Made by a program: the position numbers and the translations under genes
Shown here: positions 34,649 to 43,189 of the stretch, one piece after another
How positions within the stretch are numbered: position 1 is the first letter of the stretch
Layout: every line of letters begins with the position of its first letter
The notes under the pieces: model-generated
Told to the model about the DNA's origin: nothing
The model's database searches: none
Seen by the model: only the letters and a program-made list of their open reading frames with translations
NCBI GenBank assembly: GCA_040879985.1
Contig: JBBDJH010000009.1
Location: 1-64,000, forward strand
DNA length: 64,000 nucleotides
From: VRUE01 sp040879985
GTDB taxonomy: Bacteria > Actinomycetota > Thermoleophilia > Solirubrobacterales > 70-9
Direction of reading: 5' to 3'

Positions 34649-36085
34649 CTACTTGACCGGGACGGCGCCGTTGCGGCCCCGCGCGCGCCCGCTGCGCCGC
34701 GGCTCGTCCGCCGCCGGCGGCGCGGCGGCGACCGCTTCGGCGCTCGCCGCTTCGAGGTCGAGCGCGAAGCTGTCGAGGTCGGCCATCGCGTCGTAGTCGC
34801 CGACCAGGCCGAAATCGATCTGGCCGTCGTAGGACATGATCCCGACGCAGAGCGCCTGGCGGCGGGCTAGCGGGACCAGCGGGAAGATCGAGTCCATGCG
34901 GCGGCCCAGCAGGTAGAGCGGGAACTGCGGGCCGGGCACGTTGGTGACGACCAGGTTGAAGAAGCGCTGGGCCGGCTGCAGGCGCGCCGCCTGCGAGGCG
35001 ATCGTCGGCGGGGCGAAGTCGGTCAGCCTGGTCAGCAGCTCGGCGCCGACCGCCTGGCCCGAGCCCTTCAGGTCGCCCATCGTCTCGCTGACCAGGTGCA
35101 GGCGCTCGACCGGGTCCCGGGAGAAGACCGGCAGCGGCGCCATCATCGCCGAGATCCTGTTGCCGAGCGCGCCGTGCTCTTCGTCGGCGCGGACGCTGAC
35201 CGGCACCATCGCCCGCATCTCCAGCTCGTCGGTGTCGTGGCCGCGGGCGCGCAGGTAGTTGCCGAGCGCCCCGGCGACGACCGAGAGGACGACGTCGTTG
35301 ACCGTACCGCCGTGCGCGTTCTTGACCCGCTTGAAGTCTTCGAGGTCGCCACGGACGAAGGCGATGCGGCGGTGCGGCCCGATCTCGACGTTGAAGGGCG
35401 TGCTCGGCGCCGCCGCGGCGCCCTCGAGAAAGCGGCCGGTATCGATCAGCCCGCGCAGCACCTGGCGCGGTCCGCGCAGGGCGGCGCGGGCGCCGCGGAA
35501 GATCTCGCTCGGGCTGGTCGCGCGCTCGCGCAGCGCGTCGGCGAGCAGATCGAGGTTGGTCGGCTCCGGCCGCGGCGCCCACTTCGGCGGCCGCACCGGG
35601 GGATGGTCCGGCTCCTGCTCGAGGTCGAAGAGCACGGTGGTGATGTCCACCCCGGAGACGCCGTCGACGAGGGCGTGGTGGCTCTTGCCGACGACGGCGA
35701 AGCGGCCGCCGTCGAGTCCCTCGACCAGCCACAGCTCCCAGAGCGGCTTGGTCCGGTCGAGCTGCTGGGAGAAGATCCGCGCGGCGAGGTTGCGCAGCTG
35801 CTCCTCGGAGCCGGGAGCGGGCAGCGCCGTGCGCCGCACGTGGTAGTCGAGGTTGAGAAACGGGTCGTCGACCCAGACCGGGCGGCCCTGGTCGAAGGGC
35901 ACGAAGCGCAGCTTCTGGCGGAAGCGCGGGACGAGGTGCAGGCGCGACTCGATCTGGTCGCGAAACTCCTCGTGGGAGGGCGGACTGCCCTCGAAAATGA
36001 TCGCCGAGGCGACGTGCATGTGGGCCCCGGCGCGTTCGAGGTGCAGGAAGGATGAGTCGAGCCCGGTGAGTCGGTCGCCGTTCAC
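34649..36085 (-). CDS. Wax ester synthase / diacylglycerol acyltransferase (WS/DGAT)
   Basis: 478 aa from a GTG at 36085, giving the family-standard start VNGDRLTGLDSSFLHLE; upstream codons overlap dinB. Catalytic HHxxxDG is SHHALVDGVSG (His136, His137, Asp141, Gly142). Other family blocks: PRFRQKLRFVP, KPLWELWLVEGL, VNDVVLSVVAGALGNYL and NLVVTNVPGP. It esterifies acyl-CoA to fatty alcohols or diacylglycerol at the membrane for storage lipids. The C terminus is Ala/Arg-rich. Only 4 nt separate it from the dinB stop, suggesting co-transcription. Confidence 0.93.
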   Translation of the reverse strand: MNGDRLTGLDSSFLHLERAGAHMHVASAIIFEGSPPSHEEFRDQIESRLHLVPRFRQKLRFVPFDQGRPVWVDDPFLNLDYHVRRTALPAPGSEEQLRNLAARIFSQQLDRTKPLWELWLVEGLDGGRFAVVGKSHHALVDGVSGVDITTVLFDLEQEPDHPPVRPPKWAPRPEPTNLDLLADALRERATSPSEIFRGARAALRGPRQVLRGLIDTGRFLEGAAAAPSTPFNVEIGPHRRIAFVRGDLEDFKRVKNAHGGTVNDVVLSVVAGALGNYLRARGHDTDELEMRAMVPVSVRADEEHGALGNRISAMMAPLPVFSRDPVERLHLVSETMGDLKGSGQAVGAELLTRLTDFAPPTIASQAARLQPAQRFFNLVVTNVPGPQFPLYLLGRRMDSIFPLVPLARRQALCVGIMSYDGQIDFGLVGDYDAMADLDSFALDLEAASAEAVAAAPPAADEPRRSGRARGRNGAVPVK

Positions 36086-36089
36086 GAAA

Positions 36090-37172
36090 TCATCTTCGCA
36101 TGGACGCGGTGACGCCGAGTTGCATCTGGGCGGTCGACTCGACTGGTTCGTCGGCGTTGAAACTGGCGACACGCACGCCCAAGAGCCGGACCGGGCGGGG
36201 TGGGGCGTAGGTGTGGAGGAGCTCCAGGGCTACAGGGGCTACGACCCGGGGGTCGTTCGTCGGCTCATCGAGGGTCTGTGAGCGGGTTATGTTGGTCCAG
36301 TCGTCGAGGCGGACCTTGATCCCGATCGTGCGGCCGGCGAGGTCGCGGGCACGCAGGCGCCGGCAGAGCTCATCGGCGAGCGAGGCGATCTGCGTCTCCA
36401 TCTCGGCCCGGTCGGCGACGTCGACGTCGAAGGTCGTCTCGGCCGACTGCGACTTGGTCTCGCGTTCGACCGAGATCGGGGTGGCGTCTTCGAAGCGCGC
36501 CCGGGCCGGAAGCCAGCGGCCCATGCGCGGCCCGAAGGCGCGCTCGAGCGCGGCGGGGTCGTGGGCGCGCAATTCAGCGAGGCTGCGGATCCCCATCTTC
36601 TGCAGCTTGATCGCGGTCTTCGGGCCGATTCCCGGCACCAGCCCGGGTGGCTCGGCGGCGAAGCGCTGCAGCGCTTCGTCCCGCGAGAGGACGACCAGGC
36701 CGGCCGGCTTGCCCAGCTCGCTGACGATCTTGGCCAGCAGCCGGTTCTCCGAGATGCCGACCGAGCAGCTGAGCCCCAGGTCCTCGCGGATCTCGGTCGC
36801 GATCCGCCGCATCGTCGCCTTCGGCGAGAACAGCCCGCTGAGGTCGAGGTAGGCCTCGTCGAGACCGACCACCTCGACCGTCTCGACATTGGCCCGGAGG
36901 ATCTCCATCACCCGCCTGGAGGCCTCCCGGTAGGCGGCAAAGTCCGGCGGCAGATAGACGGCGTCGGGCAGCCTGCGCCGCGCGACGGCAGCGGGCATCG
37001 CCGAGTGGATCCCAGCCAGCTTGCGCGCCTCGTAGCTCGCCGTCGTCACCACGGCCCGGGGCCCCGACCCGCAGACCACCACCGGCTTCCCCCTCAGCTC
37101 AGGCCGCCGCCGCAACTCAACCGACGCATAGAACGCGTCCATATCCAGATGCGCAATCGTCCGCTCGGCCAT
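36090..37172 (-). CDS. dinB: DNA polymerase IV (Y-family)
   Basis: 360 aa error-prone translesion polymerase. Catalytic acids in AHLDMDAFYASVELRR and VVGLDEAYLDLSGLF (about 101-115); VGISENRLLAKIVSELGKPAGL and the helix-hairpin-helix GLVPGIGPKTAIKLQKMGI are typical. The little-finger domain is complete. A clear beta-clamp motif at the C terminus was not identified. TACCAT lies 7 nt before the ATG. No LexA-type GAAC-N4-GTTC box was seen upstream. Confidence 0.95.
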   Translation of the reverse strand: MAERTIAHLDMDAFYASVELRRRPELRGKPVVVCGSGPRAVVTTASYEARKLAGIHSAMPAAVARRRLPDAVYLPPDFAAYREASRRVMEILRANVETVEVVGLDEAYLDLSGLFSPKATMRRIATEIREDLGLSCSVGISENRLLAKIVSELGKPAGLVVLSRDEALQRFAAEPPGLVPGIGPKTAIKLQKMGIRSLAELRAHDPAALERAFGPRMGRWLPARARFEDATPISVERETKSQSAETTFDVDVADRAEMETQIASLADELCRRLRARDLAGRTIGIKVRLDDWTNITRSQTLDEPTNDPRVVAPVALELLHTYAPPRPVRLLGVRVASFNADEPVESTAQMQLGVTASMRR

Positions 37173-37179
37173 CGAGGCG

Positions 37180-37218
37180 ATGGTAGGGAGGGGGCAGGAT
37201 CGAATCGCGGCCTAGAAT
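37180..37218. promoter_or_regulatory. Divergent leaderless -10 elements (dinB / 37226 gene)
   Basis: On the minus strand TACCAT (complement of 37180-37185) lies 7 nt before the dinB ATG. On the plus strand TAGAAT (37213-37218) lies 7 nt before the GTG at 37226. Both genes would have little or no leader. Confidence 0.45.
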
Positions 37219-37225
37219 CCAGTCC

Positions 37226-37615
37226 GTGGCTTCCCCCGAGGCGAAGAACCTGGAGGCGATCTCCAAGGCCATCGACCAGCACAACCGCAACTGCCCGTTC
37301 CCGGCGGCGGAGGTGCGGATGAACCCGTTCGAGGTCGAAAGGCTCGGCTGGGAGGAGATCCGCGGCCTGCCGGTCGTGCCCGACTCGGAGATCGGCACCG
37401 GCCGCTTCCGCATCGTCTGCTCCCAAGAACTGGACGACGCCGGGCTGGAGGAGACCGAGGCAGTCGGCCGCGAGCTGGTCGAGACCGTCGCGCCGACCAA
37501 CCGGGCCGGAGCCCTGCGTACCGAGCGCGAGGCCACCCGAGCCGATGCAGGCCGAAGCGACATTGCCGCCGAGGAACGAGAGTGGGAGACGACCCTCGTC
37601 GATGGCATCGACTGA
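37226..37615 (+). CDS. Uncharacterised protein
   Basis: 129 aa, GTG start with TAGAAT 7 nt upstream. Strong codon bias supports a real gene. I do not recognise the family. The first 65 residues look structured (HNRNCPFPAAEVRMNPFEVE, EIRGLPVVPDSEIGTGRFRIVC), while the C-terminal half is acidic, helical and less ordered. Two cysteines are in the ordered part. It is convergent with the broken abi-like gene and divergent from dinB. Confidence 0.6.
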   Translation: MASPEAKNLEAISKAIDQHNRNCPFPAAEVRMNPFEVERLGWEEIRGLPVVPDSEIGTGRFRIVCSQELDDAGLEETEAVGRELVETVAPTNRAGALRTEREATRADAGRSDIAAEEREWETTLVDGID

Positions 37616-37677
37616 GACCGAGGCGATTCCGCCCTCGGAAAGTGGTGGACCGGGCCCGCCTAGCAACCAGCCACGAA

Positions 37678-38219
37678 CTACCCTCGCAATTCCCGGGCGA
37701 TTTGGAGTGCGTCGCTGTGCTCATCGAGCCATGCGCCGGCAGCCGGGTCGATCCACGCAGCGATAACCAGCATGTCTTCAAGGCGTCCGCGAACATCGTC
37801 GTCAAGGAGAGGATCGTGGTGAGCCACTTGATTGCGAAATCGCCGTAGCAACCTCATCCGCTGACTGAGGTCTTTCCGCATGAGCGGCGCGTACGGGAAA
37901 GTAGAACGAAGTCGGTGCCGCCACAGCTCCTCGTATCTACGCCCAAAAAGCCCAGCCCAGAAGGCGAAGGAAAGCCCGGCGACCACTTGCCCCCGAGTCG
38001 CGGCCTTGCCTTTGCCGAGTCGTTGCACGGCCGTGATCACCTGCTTGATGCCGCTGGGATTGAGCACCTCAAAGTCGAGAAGCCACGTGTCTTGGATGGG
38101 AGCCTGGGGTTGACCCTGCGCAAGGGTTCTGTCTATCGATGCGCGGATCAGCAACAGCGCTCGAGGAAGGCCTCATATCGTGGCTCTGACAACCACCTTC
38201 GTGCTTGTTGGTCATTCAT
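37678..38219 (-). pseudogene. Abi-like (HEPN) protein gene broken by an internal deletion
   Basis: The C-terminal part (37678-38175, open frame of about 158 codons or slightly more) contains VVAGLSFAFWAGLFGRRYEELWRHRLRSTFP and RRFRNQVAHHDPLL, whose RNxxxH is the HEPN nuclease motif of Abi-family proteins. In another frame an ATG at 38219 encodes NDQQARRWLSEPRYEAFLERC, the usual Abi N terminus, then stops at 38148. The segment joining them in intact relatives (about 40 residues, ending near the conserved ALRN helix) is missing and the frame shifts. Abi proteins act in phage defence as RNases; this copy is probably inactive. Confidence 0.7.
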
Positions 38220-38343
38220 CCCTGTGTCGATCTGTTGACTGCGCTATGCTTTGTCTGTCGCCCCGGTCCCGCCTAGGACTCTTCGGAGTTATGCGGCCGG
38301 GGCTTTTTCGTTCATCCGCGCACAGGGATCCGCGGCTGAATGA
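38212..38343. repeat. Nested inverted repeat with UUCG-type hairpin upstream of the abi remnant
   Basis: Outer arms tcattca (38212-38218) with tgaatga (38337-38343) and tccctgtg (38219-38226) with cacaggga (38321-38328) pair around an intrinsic-terminator-like hairpin: gccccgg (38260-38266) / ccggggc (38297-38303) followed by TTTTT, with inner actc-ttcg-gagt. The terminator reads on the plus strand, where no gene precedes it closely. The abi ATG lies inside the left arm. It may be another palindromic element or a small structured RNA. Confidence 0.5.
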
Positions 38344-38387
38344 TGACAACGAGTATCGCAGGCGATTCGGCGGAAGAGTTTGGGGAT

Positions 38388-39149
38388 TCAGATCCCGTTC
38401 AGGAAATCGAGGCCCAGTTCGTTGATCAGGCGTTCGGCCTCGATGTTTAGCTGGGTCAGCTCGCCGGTCCAGATCAGCACGCCCATCGCGATCAGGATCG
38501 CGCCGCCGGTGGCGACTATCGCCTGGTAGTGGCGCTTGACGACGGCGAAGGCGGTGGTCATGCGGGAGAAGGCGACGGCGGTGAGCAGGAAGGGGATCGC
38601 CAGGCCGGCCGAGTAGACGGCGAGCAGGAAGGCGCCGCGACCGGCCGAGCCCGACAGCGAGGCGGCGGAGAGGATCGCGCCGAGCGTCGGGCCGATGCAG
38701 GGGGTCCAGGCGATCGCGAAGGCGGCGCCGGCGACGAGCGGGCCGCCCTTGCCGGCCCGCTCGAGCAGCGCGTCGACGTGCCACTCGCGGTTGAGCCGGG
38801 TGACGAACAGCGAGGCGACGAAGAGCATGCCCATCGCCACGATCAGCGCCGCCGAGAGCTTGGTCAGCAGCTGCTCGTGGTCCTGCAGGGTCGAGCCGAG
38901 CGCGGTCGCGGTCAGGCCGAGGGCGATGAAGATCGCCGAGAAGCTGGCGACGAAGAGCAGGCTCGGCCCGAGCACGCGGCGCCAGCCGGCGCTGTCCAGC
39001 TCGGACGCCGAGACGCCGCTGACCGCCGAGAGGTAGCCCGGCACGAGCGGCAGCACGCAGGGGGAGAGGAAGGAGACGACGCCCGCCGCCAGGGCGGCGA
39101 AGATGCCGACCCCCGCGGCCGGATCGGTGCTCAGCTCGGCGATGATCAC
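38388..39149 (-). CDS. ccdA: Cytochrome c biogenesis / thiol-disulfide transporter CcdA
   Basis: 253 aa from a GTG at 39149 (TACCCT 8 nt upstream); the longer frame to 39362 overlaps the divergent gene. Six hydrophobic segments. The two redox cysteines are in SFLSPCVLPLVPGYL and AWTPCIGPTLGAIL, the defining CcdA pattern. It passes electrons from cytosolic thioredoxin across the membrane to extracytoplasmic thioredoxin-like proteins for haem ligation or disulfide repair. No cytochrome c maturation genes adjoin. Confidence 0.9.
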   Translation of the reverse strand: MIIAELSTDPAAGVGIFAALAAGVVSFLSPCVLPLVPGYLSAVSGVSASELDSAGWRRVLGPSLLFVASFSAIFIALGLTATALGSTLQDHEQLLTKLSAALIVAMGMLFVASLFVTRLNREWHVDALLERAGKGGPLVAGAAFAIAWTPCIGPTLGAILSAASLSGSAGRGAFLLAVYSAGLAIPFLLTAVAFSRMTTAFAVVKRHYQAIVATGGAILIAMGVLIWTGELTQLNIEAERLINELGLDFLNGI

Positions 39150-39253
39150 GGCCTGCCAGGGTACTTGCGGCTCGCAGCGGGGCCGCACCCGGTAGATTTC
39201 TTGGCCAGCCAGCCAAATCGCCGCGCGCCCGCGGCAGACCACAGGAGCAGACT

Positions 39254-40447
39254 TTGAGCAACCGCACGTACGTGATCGGGGTCGGGATGACCAAGTTCGA
39301 GAAGCCCGGCACCAAGGACGGCGACTACCCGGATTGGGCCAAGGAAGCGGGGGAGAAGGCACTCGCCGACGCAGGCATTCCCTACGAGGACATCGAGCAG
39401 GCCTTCGCCGGCTACTGCTACGGCGACTCGACCTACGGCCAGCGGGCTCTCTACCAGCTCGGCCTTACCGGGATCCCCGTGGTCAACGTCAACAACAACT
39501 GCTCGACCGGCTCCTCGGCGCTCTTCCTCGCTCGGCAGGCGGTCAAGGGCGGCCTGGTCGACTGCGCGATGGCGATCGGCTTCGAGAAGATGGAGCCCGG
39601 CTCGCTCGGCGTCAAGTACACCGACCGCACCAACGCGCTCGACAAGCACGCGATGCGGATGTTCGAGATCCGCGACCCGGAGCAGTCGCCGCCAGCGCCG
39701 CAGATGTTCGGCAACGCCGGCCGCGACCACATGGAGAAGTACGGCTCCAACCCCGACCACTACGCCTGGATCGGCTGGAAGAACCACAAGCACTCGGTCA
39801 ACAACCCCTACGCCCAGTTCCAGGACGAGTACAGCCTCGAGGACATCAAGGCGGCGAAGATGATCCACGAGCCGCTGACCAAGCTGCAGTGCTCGCCGAC
39901 CTCCGACGGCTCGGCCTGCGCGATCGTCGCCTCCGAGCGTTACGTCGAAGAGCACGGCCTCGGCGACCAGGCGATCGAGATCGCCGGCCAGTCGATGGTC
40001 ACCGACCTCAGCTCGACCTTCGCCGAGGGGACCGACTGCATGAAGATCGTCGGCTCGGACATGTCGAAGCAGGCCGCCGAGGAGGCCTATGCCGAGGCCG
40101 GCATAGCTGCCGAGGCGGTCGACGTCTGCGAGCTGCACGACTGCTTCAGCGCCAACGAGCTGATCACCTACGAAGCGCTCGGGTTCGCCGCGGAGGGCGA
40201 GGCGCACAAGCTGGTCGAGGAAGAGGCGACCACGTTCGGCGGCAAGGTCGTCGTCAACCCCTCCGGCGGCCTGATCTCCAAGGGCCACCCGCTCGGCGCG
40301 ACCGGGCTGGCGCAGTGCTCGGAGCTGACCTGGCAGCTGCGCGGGGAAGCCGACAAGCGACAGGTCGATGGCGCGACGACCGCTCTGCAGCACAACATCG
40401 GCCTCGGCGGCGCCGCCGTGGTCACCGTCTACAAACCGGCGGCCTAG
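39254..40447 (+). CDS. SCP-x / lipid-transfer-type thiolase
   Basis: 397 aa, TTG start with AGGAG about 8 nt upstream. Thiolase-fold protein of the sterol-carrier SCP-x group. Catalytic Cys83 in VNVNNNCSTGSSALF, His in CELHDCFSANELITYEALG, and C-terminal GGLISKGHPLGATGLAQCSEL. Such enzymes act in beta-oxidation of branched or steroid acyl chains; some members lack activity. It begins a three-gene unit with an SDR and a methyltransferase. Confidence 0.9.
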   Translation: MSNRTYVIGVGMTKFEKPGTKDGDYPDWAKEAGEKALADAGIPYEDIEQAFAGYCYGDSTYGQRALYQLGLTGIPVVNVNNNCSTGSSALFLARQAVKGGLVDCAMAIGFEKMEPGSLGVKYTDRTNALDKHAMRMFEIRDPEQSPPAPQMFGNAGRDHMEKYGSNPDHYAWIGWKNHKHSVNNPYAQFQDEYSLEDIKAAKMIHEPLTKLQCSPTSDGSACAIVASERYVEEHGLGDQAIEIAGQSMVTDLSSTFAEGTDCMKIVGSDMSKQAAEEAYAEAGIAAEAVDVCELHDCFSANELITYEALGFAAEGEAHKLVEEEATTFGGKVVVNPSGGLISKGHPLGATGLAQCSELTWQLRGEADKRQVDGATTALQHNIGLGGAAVVTVYKPAA

Positions 40448-40470
40448 GCCGCGCGGAGGAGGAGGGCACG

Positions 40471-41355
40471 ATGGCGAAGCAGCGACAGGCACTCAGCGGC
40501 AAGGTCGTGGCGATCACCGGGGGAGCCCGGGGGATCGGCAAGGCGACGGCGGCGGCGCTGGTCCGCAAGGGCTGTCGCGTCGCGCTCGGCGATCTCGACC
40601 TGGCGCTCGCCGAACGGACCGCGGCGGAGCTGGGCGGCGGCACGATCGCCGTCGCGCTCGACGTCACCGAGCGCGACTCCTTCGCCGCCTTCCTCGACGA
40701 GGCGGAGCGCCAGCTCGGCCCGCTCGACGTGGTCGTCAACAACGCCGGGATCATGCCGGTGACCCCGTTCGCCGAGGAGTCGGCCGACTCGATCAAGCGC
40801 CAGCTCGACATCAACGTGTTCGGCGTGATCACCGGCATGCAGCTGGCGATCGAGCGGATGCGCCCGCGCGGCGCCGGCCACATCGTCAACCTCGCCTCGC
40901 AGGCCGGCAAAGGCGGCTTCCCCGGCATCGCCACCTACTCGGGGACCAAGCACGCCGTGGTCGGGATCAGCGAGGCGGTGCGGGCCGAGCTGCGCGGCAG
41001 CGGGATCGAGATCGCCTGCGTGATGCCGACCGTGGTCAACACCGAGCTGACCTCCGGCGTCGGCCAGAAGATGATCAAACCGGTCGAGGCCTCCGACGTC
41101 GCCGACGAGATCGTCGACGCACTCGAAGTGCCGCGCTTCGATGTCTGGGTGCCGCGCCAGAACGGCGTCCTCTTCAAGGTCGTCGCGCTGCTGCCGCGCC
41201 CGGCCCGCGAGGCCCTCGGCCGCGTGATGAAGGTCGACAAACTGATGACCGAAGTCGACCACGGCGCCAGACACGCCTACGAGGAGCGCGCCGCGCACAG
41301 CGAGCCGGGGCTGGAGTCCGAGCAGGCATCGCCGCAGAAGCAGAAGGCTGCCTAG
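40471..41355 (+). CDS. Short-chain dehydrogenase/reductase
   Basis: 294 aa from the ATG at 40471, preceded by GGAGGAGG. NAD(P) motif VVAITGGARGIGKATAAAL, DVVVNNAGIM, catalytic Ser in HIVNLASQAGKGG and Tyr/Lys in ATYSGTKHAVVGI. The C-terminal ~80 residues include a hydrophobic patch (VLFKVVALLPRPAREALGRVM) seen in lipid-acting SDRs. Likely substrate is a hydroxy-acyl or sterol-like compound given the thiolase 24 nt upstream. A longer frame upstream overlaps the thiolase and was rejected. Confidence 0.9.
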   Translation: MAKQRQALSGKVVAITGGARGIGKATAAALVRKGCRVALGDLDLALAERTAAELGGGTIAVALDVTERDSFAAFLDEAERQLGPLDVVVNNAGIMPVTPFAEESADSIKRQLDINVFGVITGMQLAIERMRPRGAGHIVNLASQAGKGGFPGIATYSGTKHAVVGISEAVRAELRGSGIEIACVMPTVVNTELTSGVGQKMIKPVEASDVADEIVDALEVPRFDVWVPRQNGVLFKVVALLPRPAREALGRVMKVDKLMTEVDHGARHAYEERAAHSEPGLESEQASPQKQKAA

Positions 41356-41363
41356 CGGCGCCG

Positions 41364-42014
41364 ATGGGGCGGATCTACGACGCGACCTGGGGCCGGGCGT
41401 TCTCGGCGTTTTACGACACGCTGCTGAAGGGATCCGAAGAGGCAGGGCTGCGCGAGCGGCGGCGCGAATTGCTTACCGGCGCGAAGGGGCGGACGATCGA
41501 CATCGGCGCGGGCACGGGCGCCAACCTTGGCCTGTTCCCGGAGGGTGCCGACGTGGTCATGGCCGAGCCCGACCCGCACATGAGCAAGCGCCTGCGACAG
41601 GCGATCGCCGAGTCCGGCGCTGCCGTCGAGCTGGTTGAAGCCGGCGCAGAAAGCCTGCCGTTCGAGGACGACAGCTTCGACACCGCCGTCTTCACGCTGG
41701 TCCTCTGCACGGTGCCCGACCCGCGCTCGGCGCTGGCCGAGGCCGCCCGCATCCTCAAGCCCGGCGGCCAACTCCTCTTCCTCGAGCACGTGCGCGCGCA
41801 GCAGCCCGGCACCGCCCGCTGGCAGGACCGCCTCGAGACGCCCTGGAAGCTCTTTGCCGACGGCTGCCACTGCAACCGCGACACCGTCGCCAACATAGAG
41901 GCCTCGCCGCTGACCCTGGAAGAGCTGCAACGCGGCGAGCTGCCCAAGTCCCCACCGATCACCAAGCCGCTGGCCCGGGGCCGCGCCGTCCTTCCCCGAT
42001 CCAACGCACGATAA
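41364..42014 (+). CDS. SAM-dependent methyltransferase (class I)
   Basis: 216 aa from the ATG at 41364, 9 nt after the SDR stop. Rossmann motif I TIDIGAGTGANLGLFPEGADVVMAEPD, then ESLPFEDDSFDTAVFTLVLCTVPDPRSALAEAARILKPGGQLLFLEHVRA. This matches the UbiE/phospholipid methyltransferase-like branch; the CHCNRDT motif near 170 is usual in that group. Substrate unknown. Convergent with the DsbA-like gene. Confidence 0.9.
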   Translation: MGRIYDATWGRAFSAFYDTLLKGSEEAGLRERRRELLTGAKGRTIDIGAGTGANLGLFPEGADVVMAEPDPHMSKRLRQAIAESGAAVELVEAGAESLPFEDDSFDTAVFTLVLCTVPDPRSALAEAARILKPGGQLLFLEHVRAQQPGTARWQDRLETPWKLFADGCHCNRDTVANIEASPLTLEELQRGELPKSPPITKPLARGRAVLPRSNAR

Positions 42015-42045
42015 TGGTGGTTATGTAAACCTGGCCGTGAAAGGG

Positions 42046-42750
42046 TCAGTCGGCGCCTTCGATCGCTTCTTCGAGCGCCCCTGCCGAGCCCGGCGTTCCC
42101 AGCACTTCCAGGCCGTCCGTGGCTGGCCCCCCGACCGCAAACGAGGGCGTTCCGGTCATTCCGAGCCGTTCCGCTTCTTCGCTCGAGCGCTGCACCTCGC
42201 GCAGCGAGCCCGTCTGGTCCTTGCGGTCCTGGTTCCAGCGGGCGATGTCCGGCACGCCGGCGCCCTTGGCGATTTCGGTGAGGAACTCGTCGGTGACGTA
42301 GCCGGAGCCCTCGAGGCCCTGGTTGCGGTAGAAGAGATCGACGAAGTACCAACCGCGTCCCTGCTGGCCGGCTGCGACGGCTGCGGCCCCGGCGCTGACC
42401 GAATCGTCGCCGAGTATCGCGAAGTTGCGGAACTCGAGCTTCGCTTCGCCGCCGCGCACCTTGGAGGCGATCACTTCCGGAACGATCCCTTCCGCGAAGC
42501 CTTTGCAGGCCGGGCACTGCAGATCGCCGAACTCGACCAGCGTGACCGGCGCGTCGTCCCGGCCGAGCGTCATCCCGCTCTGCGGGATGCCCTGCAGCTC
42601 GCGATTGACGGTCGCCACGTCCTCCAGCTCGGTGTCGCCGCCGTCGCTCTGGCTCTGCGTTATGACAACCGCCACGGCCACCGCGACGATCGCCAGAAAG
42701 GCGGCGGCGCTGCCGATCTGCAGCAGGCGCTTGCGACGCTCCTCGTTCAT
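42046..42750 (-). CDS. Membrane-anchored DsbA-like thiol oxidase
   Basis: 234 aa from the ATG at 42750. N-terminal membrane anchor (about 12-32), then a thioredoxin fold with LVEFGDLQCPACKGFAEGIVPEV (CPAC: Cys79, Cys82) and the cis-Pro region GMTGTPSFAVGG. It forms disulfides in exported proteins. It overlaps the upstream VKOR gene by 4 bases; VKOR reoxidises DsbA in actinobacteria, so the pair forms an oxidative folding system. Confidence 0.92.
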   Translation of the reverse strand: MNEERRKRLLQIGSAAAFLAIVAVAVAVVITQSQSDGGDTELEDVATVNRELQGIPQSGMTLGRDDAPVTLVEFGDLQCPACKGFAEGIVPEVIASKVRGGEAKLEFRNFAILGDDSVSAGAAAVAAGQQGRGWYFVDLFYRNQGLEGSGYVTDEFLTEIAKGAGVPDIARWNQDRKDQTGSLREVQRSSEEAERLGMTGTPSFAVGGPATDGLEVLGTPGSAGALEEAIEGAD

Positions 42751-43178
42751 GCAGGTTTTCCGACGTAGCGAACCATGCGGATCGCGTTCAATCCGAAGAG
42801 GATCGTCATCAGCACCGCGCTCGCCACGCACCACTGGCAGATCGCTTCGATCTTGAAGATCTCCAGGTAGGTGAGGAAGACGCTGTATCCGAAGCCGGCC
42901 AGGGAGAGGCCGAAGCCGGCCATCCTCGCCCCGTCGCCGCGCGACAGCGCCGCCGCCAGCAGCAGCGCGTAGCCGACGACGCCGAAGATCGCGATGTTGA
43001 CGCCGAACAGGTGCGACCAGGAGCTCTCGGCGACCGTCTGGCAGCCGCTGCCACCGGCCAGGCAGACGGGCGAGTCGCCGCCGGCCTCGGCGATCGCGAT
43101 GTAGGCGGCGACGCCAATGCCGAAGGTGGCGGCGAAAGTCGCGAATTTGCGTAACGTCCCCTCGGTCGGCGCGCGCAT
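42747..43178 (-). CDS. Vitamin K epoxide reductase (VKOR) family protein
   Basis: 143 aa, four membrane segments. Redox cysteines: the loop pair Cys39 and Cys46 (VCLAGGSGC) and the quinone-site CQWC (Cys114, Cys117). VKOR homologues replace DsbB in actinobacteria, passing electrons from DsbA to quinone. Translational overlap with the DsbA-like gene supports this. TAGTCT (complement of 43187-43192) lies 8 nt before the ATG. Confidence 0.93.
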   Translation of the reverse strand: MRAPTEGTLRKFATFAATFGIGVAAYIAIAEAGGDSPVCLAGGSGCQTVAESSWSHLFGVNIAIFGVVGYALLLAAALSRGDGARMAGFGLSLAGFGYSVFLTYLEIFKIEAICQWCVASAVLMTILFGLNAIRMVRYVGKPA

Positions 43179-43189
43179 CGCGGCGGAGA

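Noticed and set aside
34644..35732. Extension of the nadE reading frame into the WS/DGAT gene
   Set aside because: The frame is open only because of high GC; NadE homology starts at RIALAQID (GTG 34643), and the WS/DGAT gene occupies the region in another frame.
38259..38308. Riboswitch or 6S RNA at the UUCG hairpin
   Set aside because: No known aptamer consensus could be recognised; only a terminator-like hairpin is supported.
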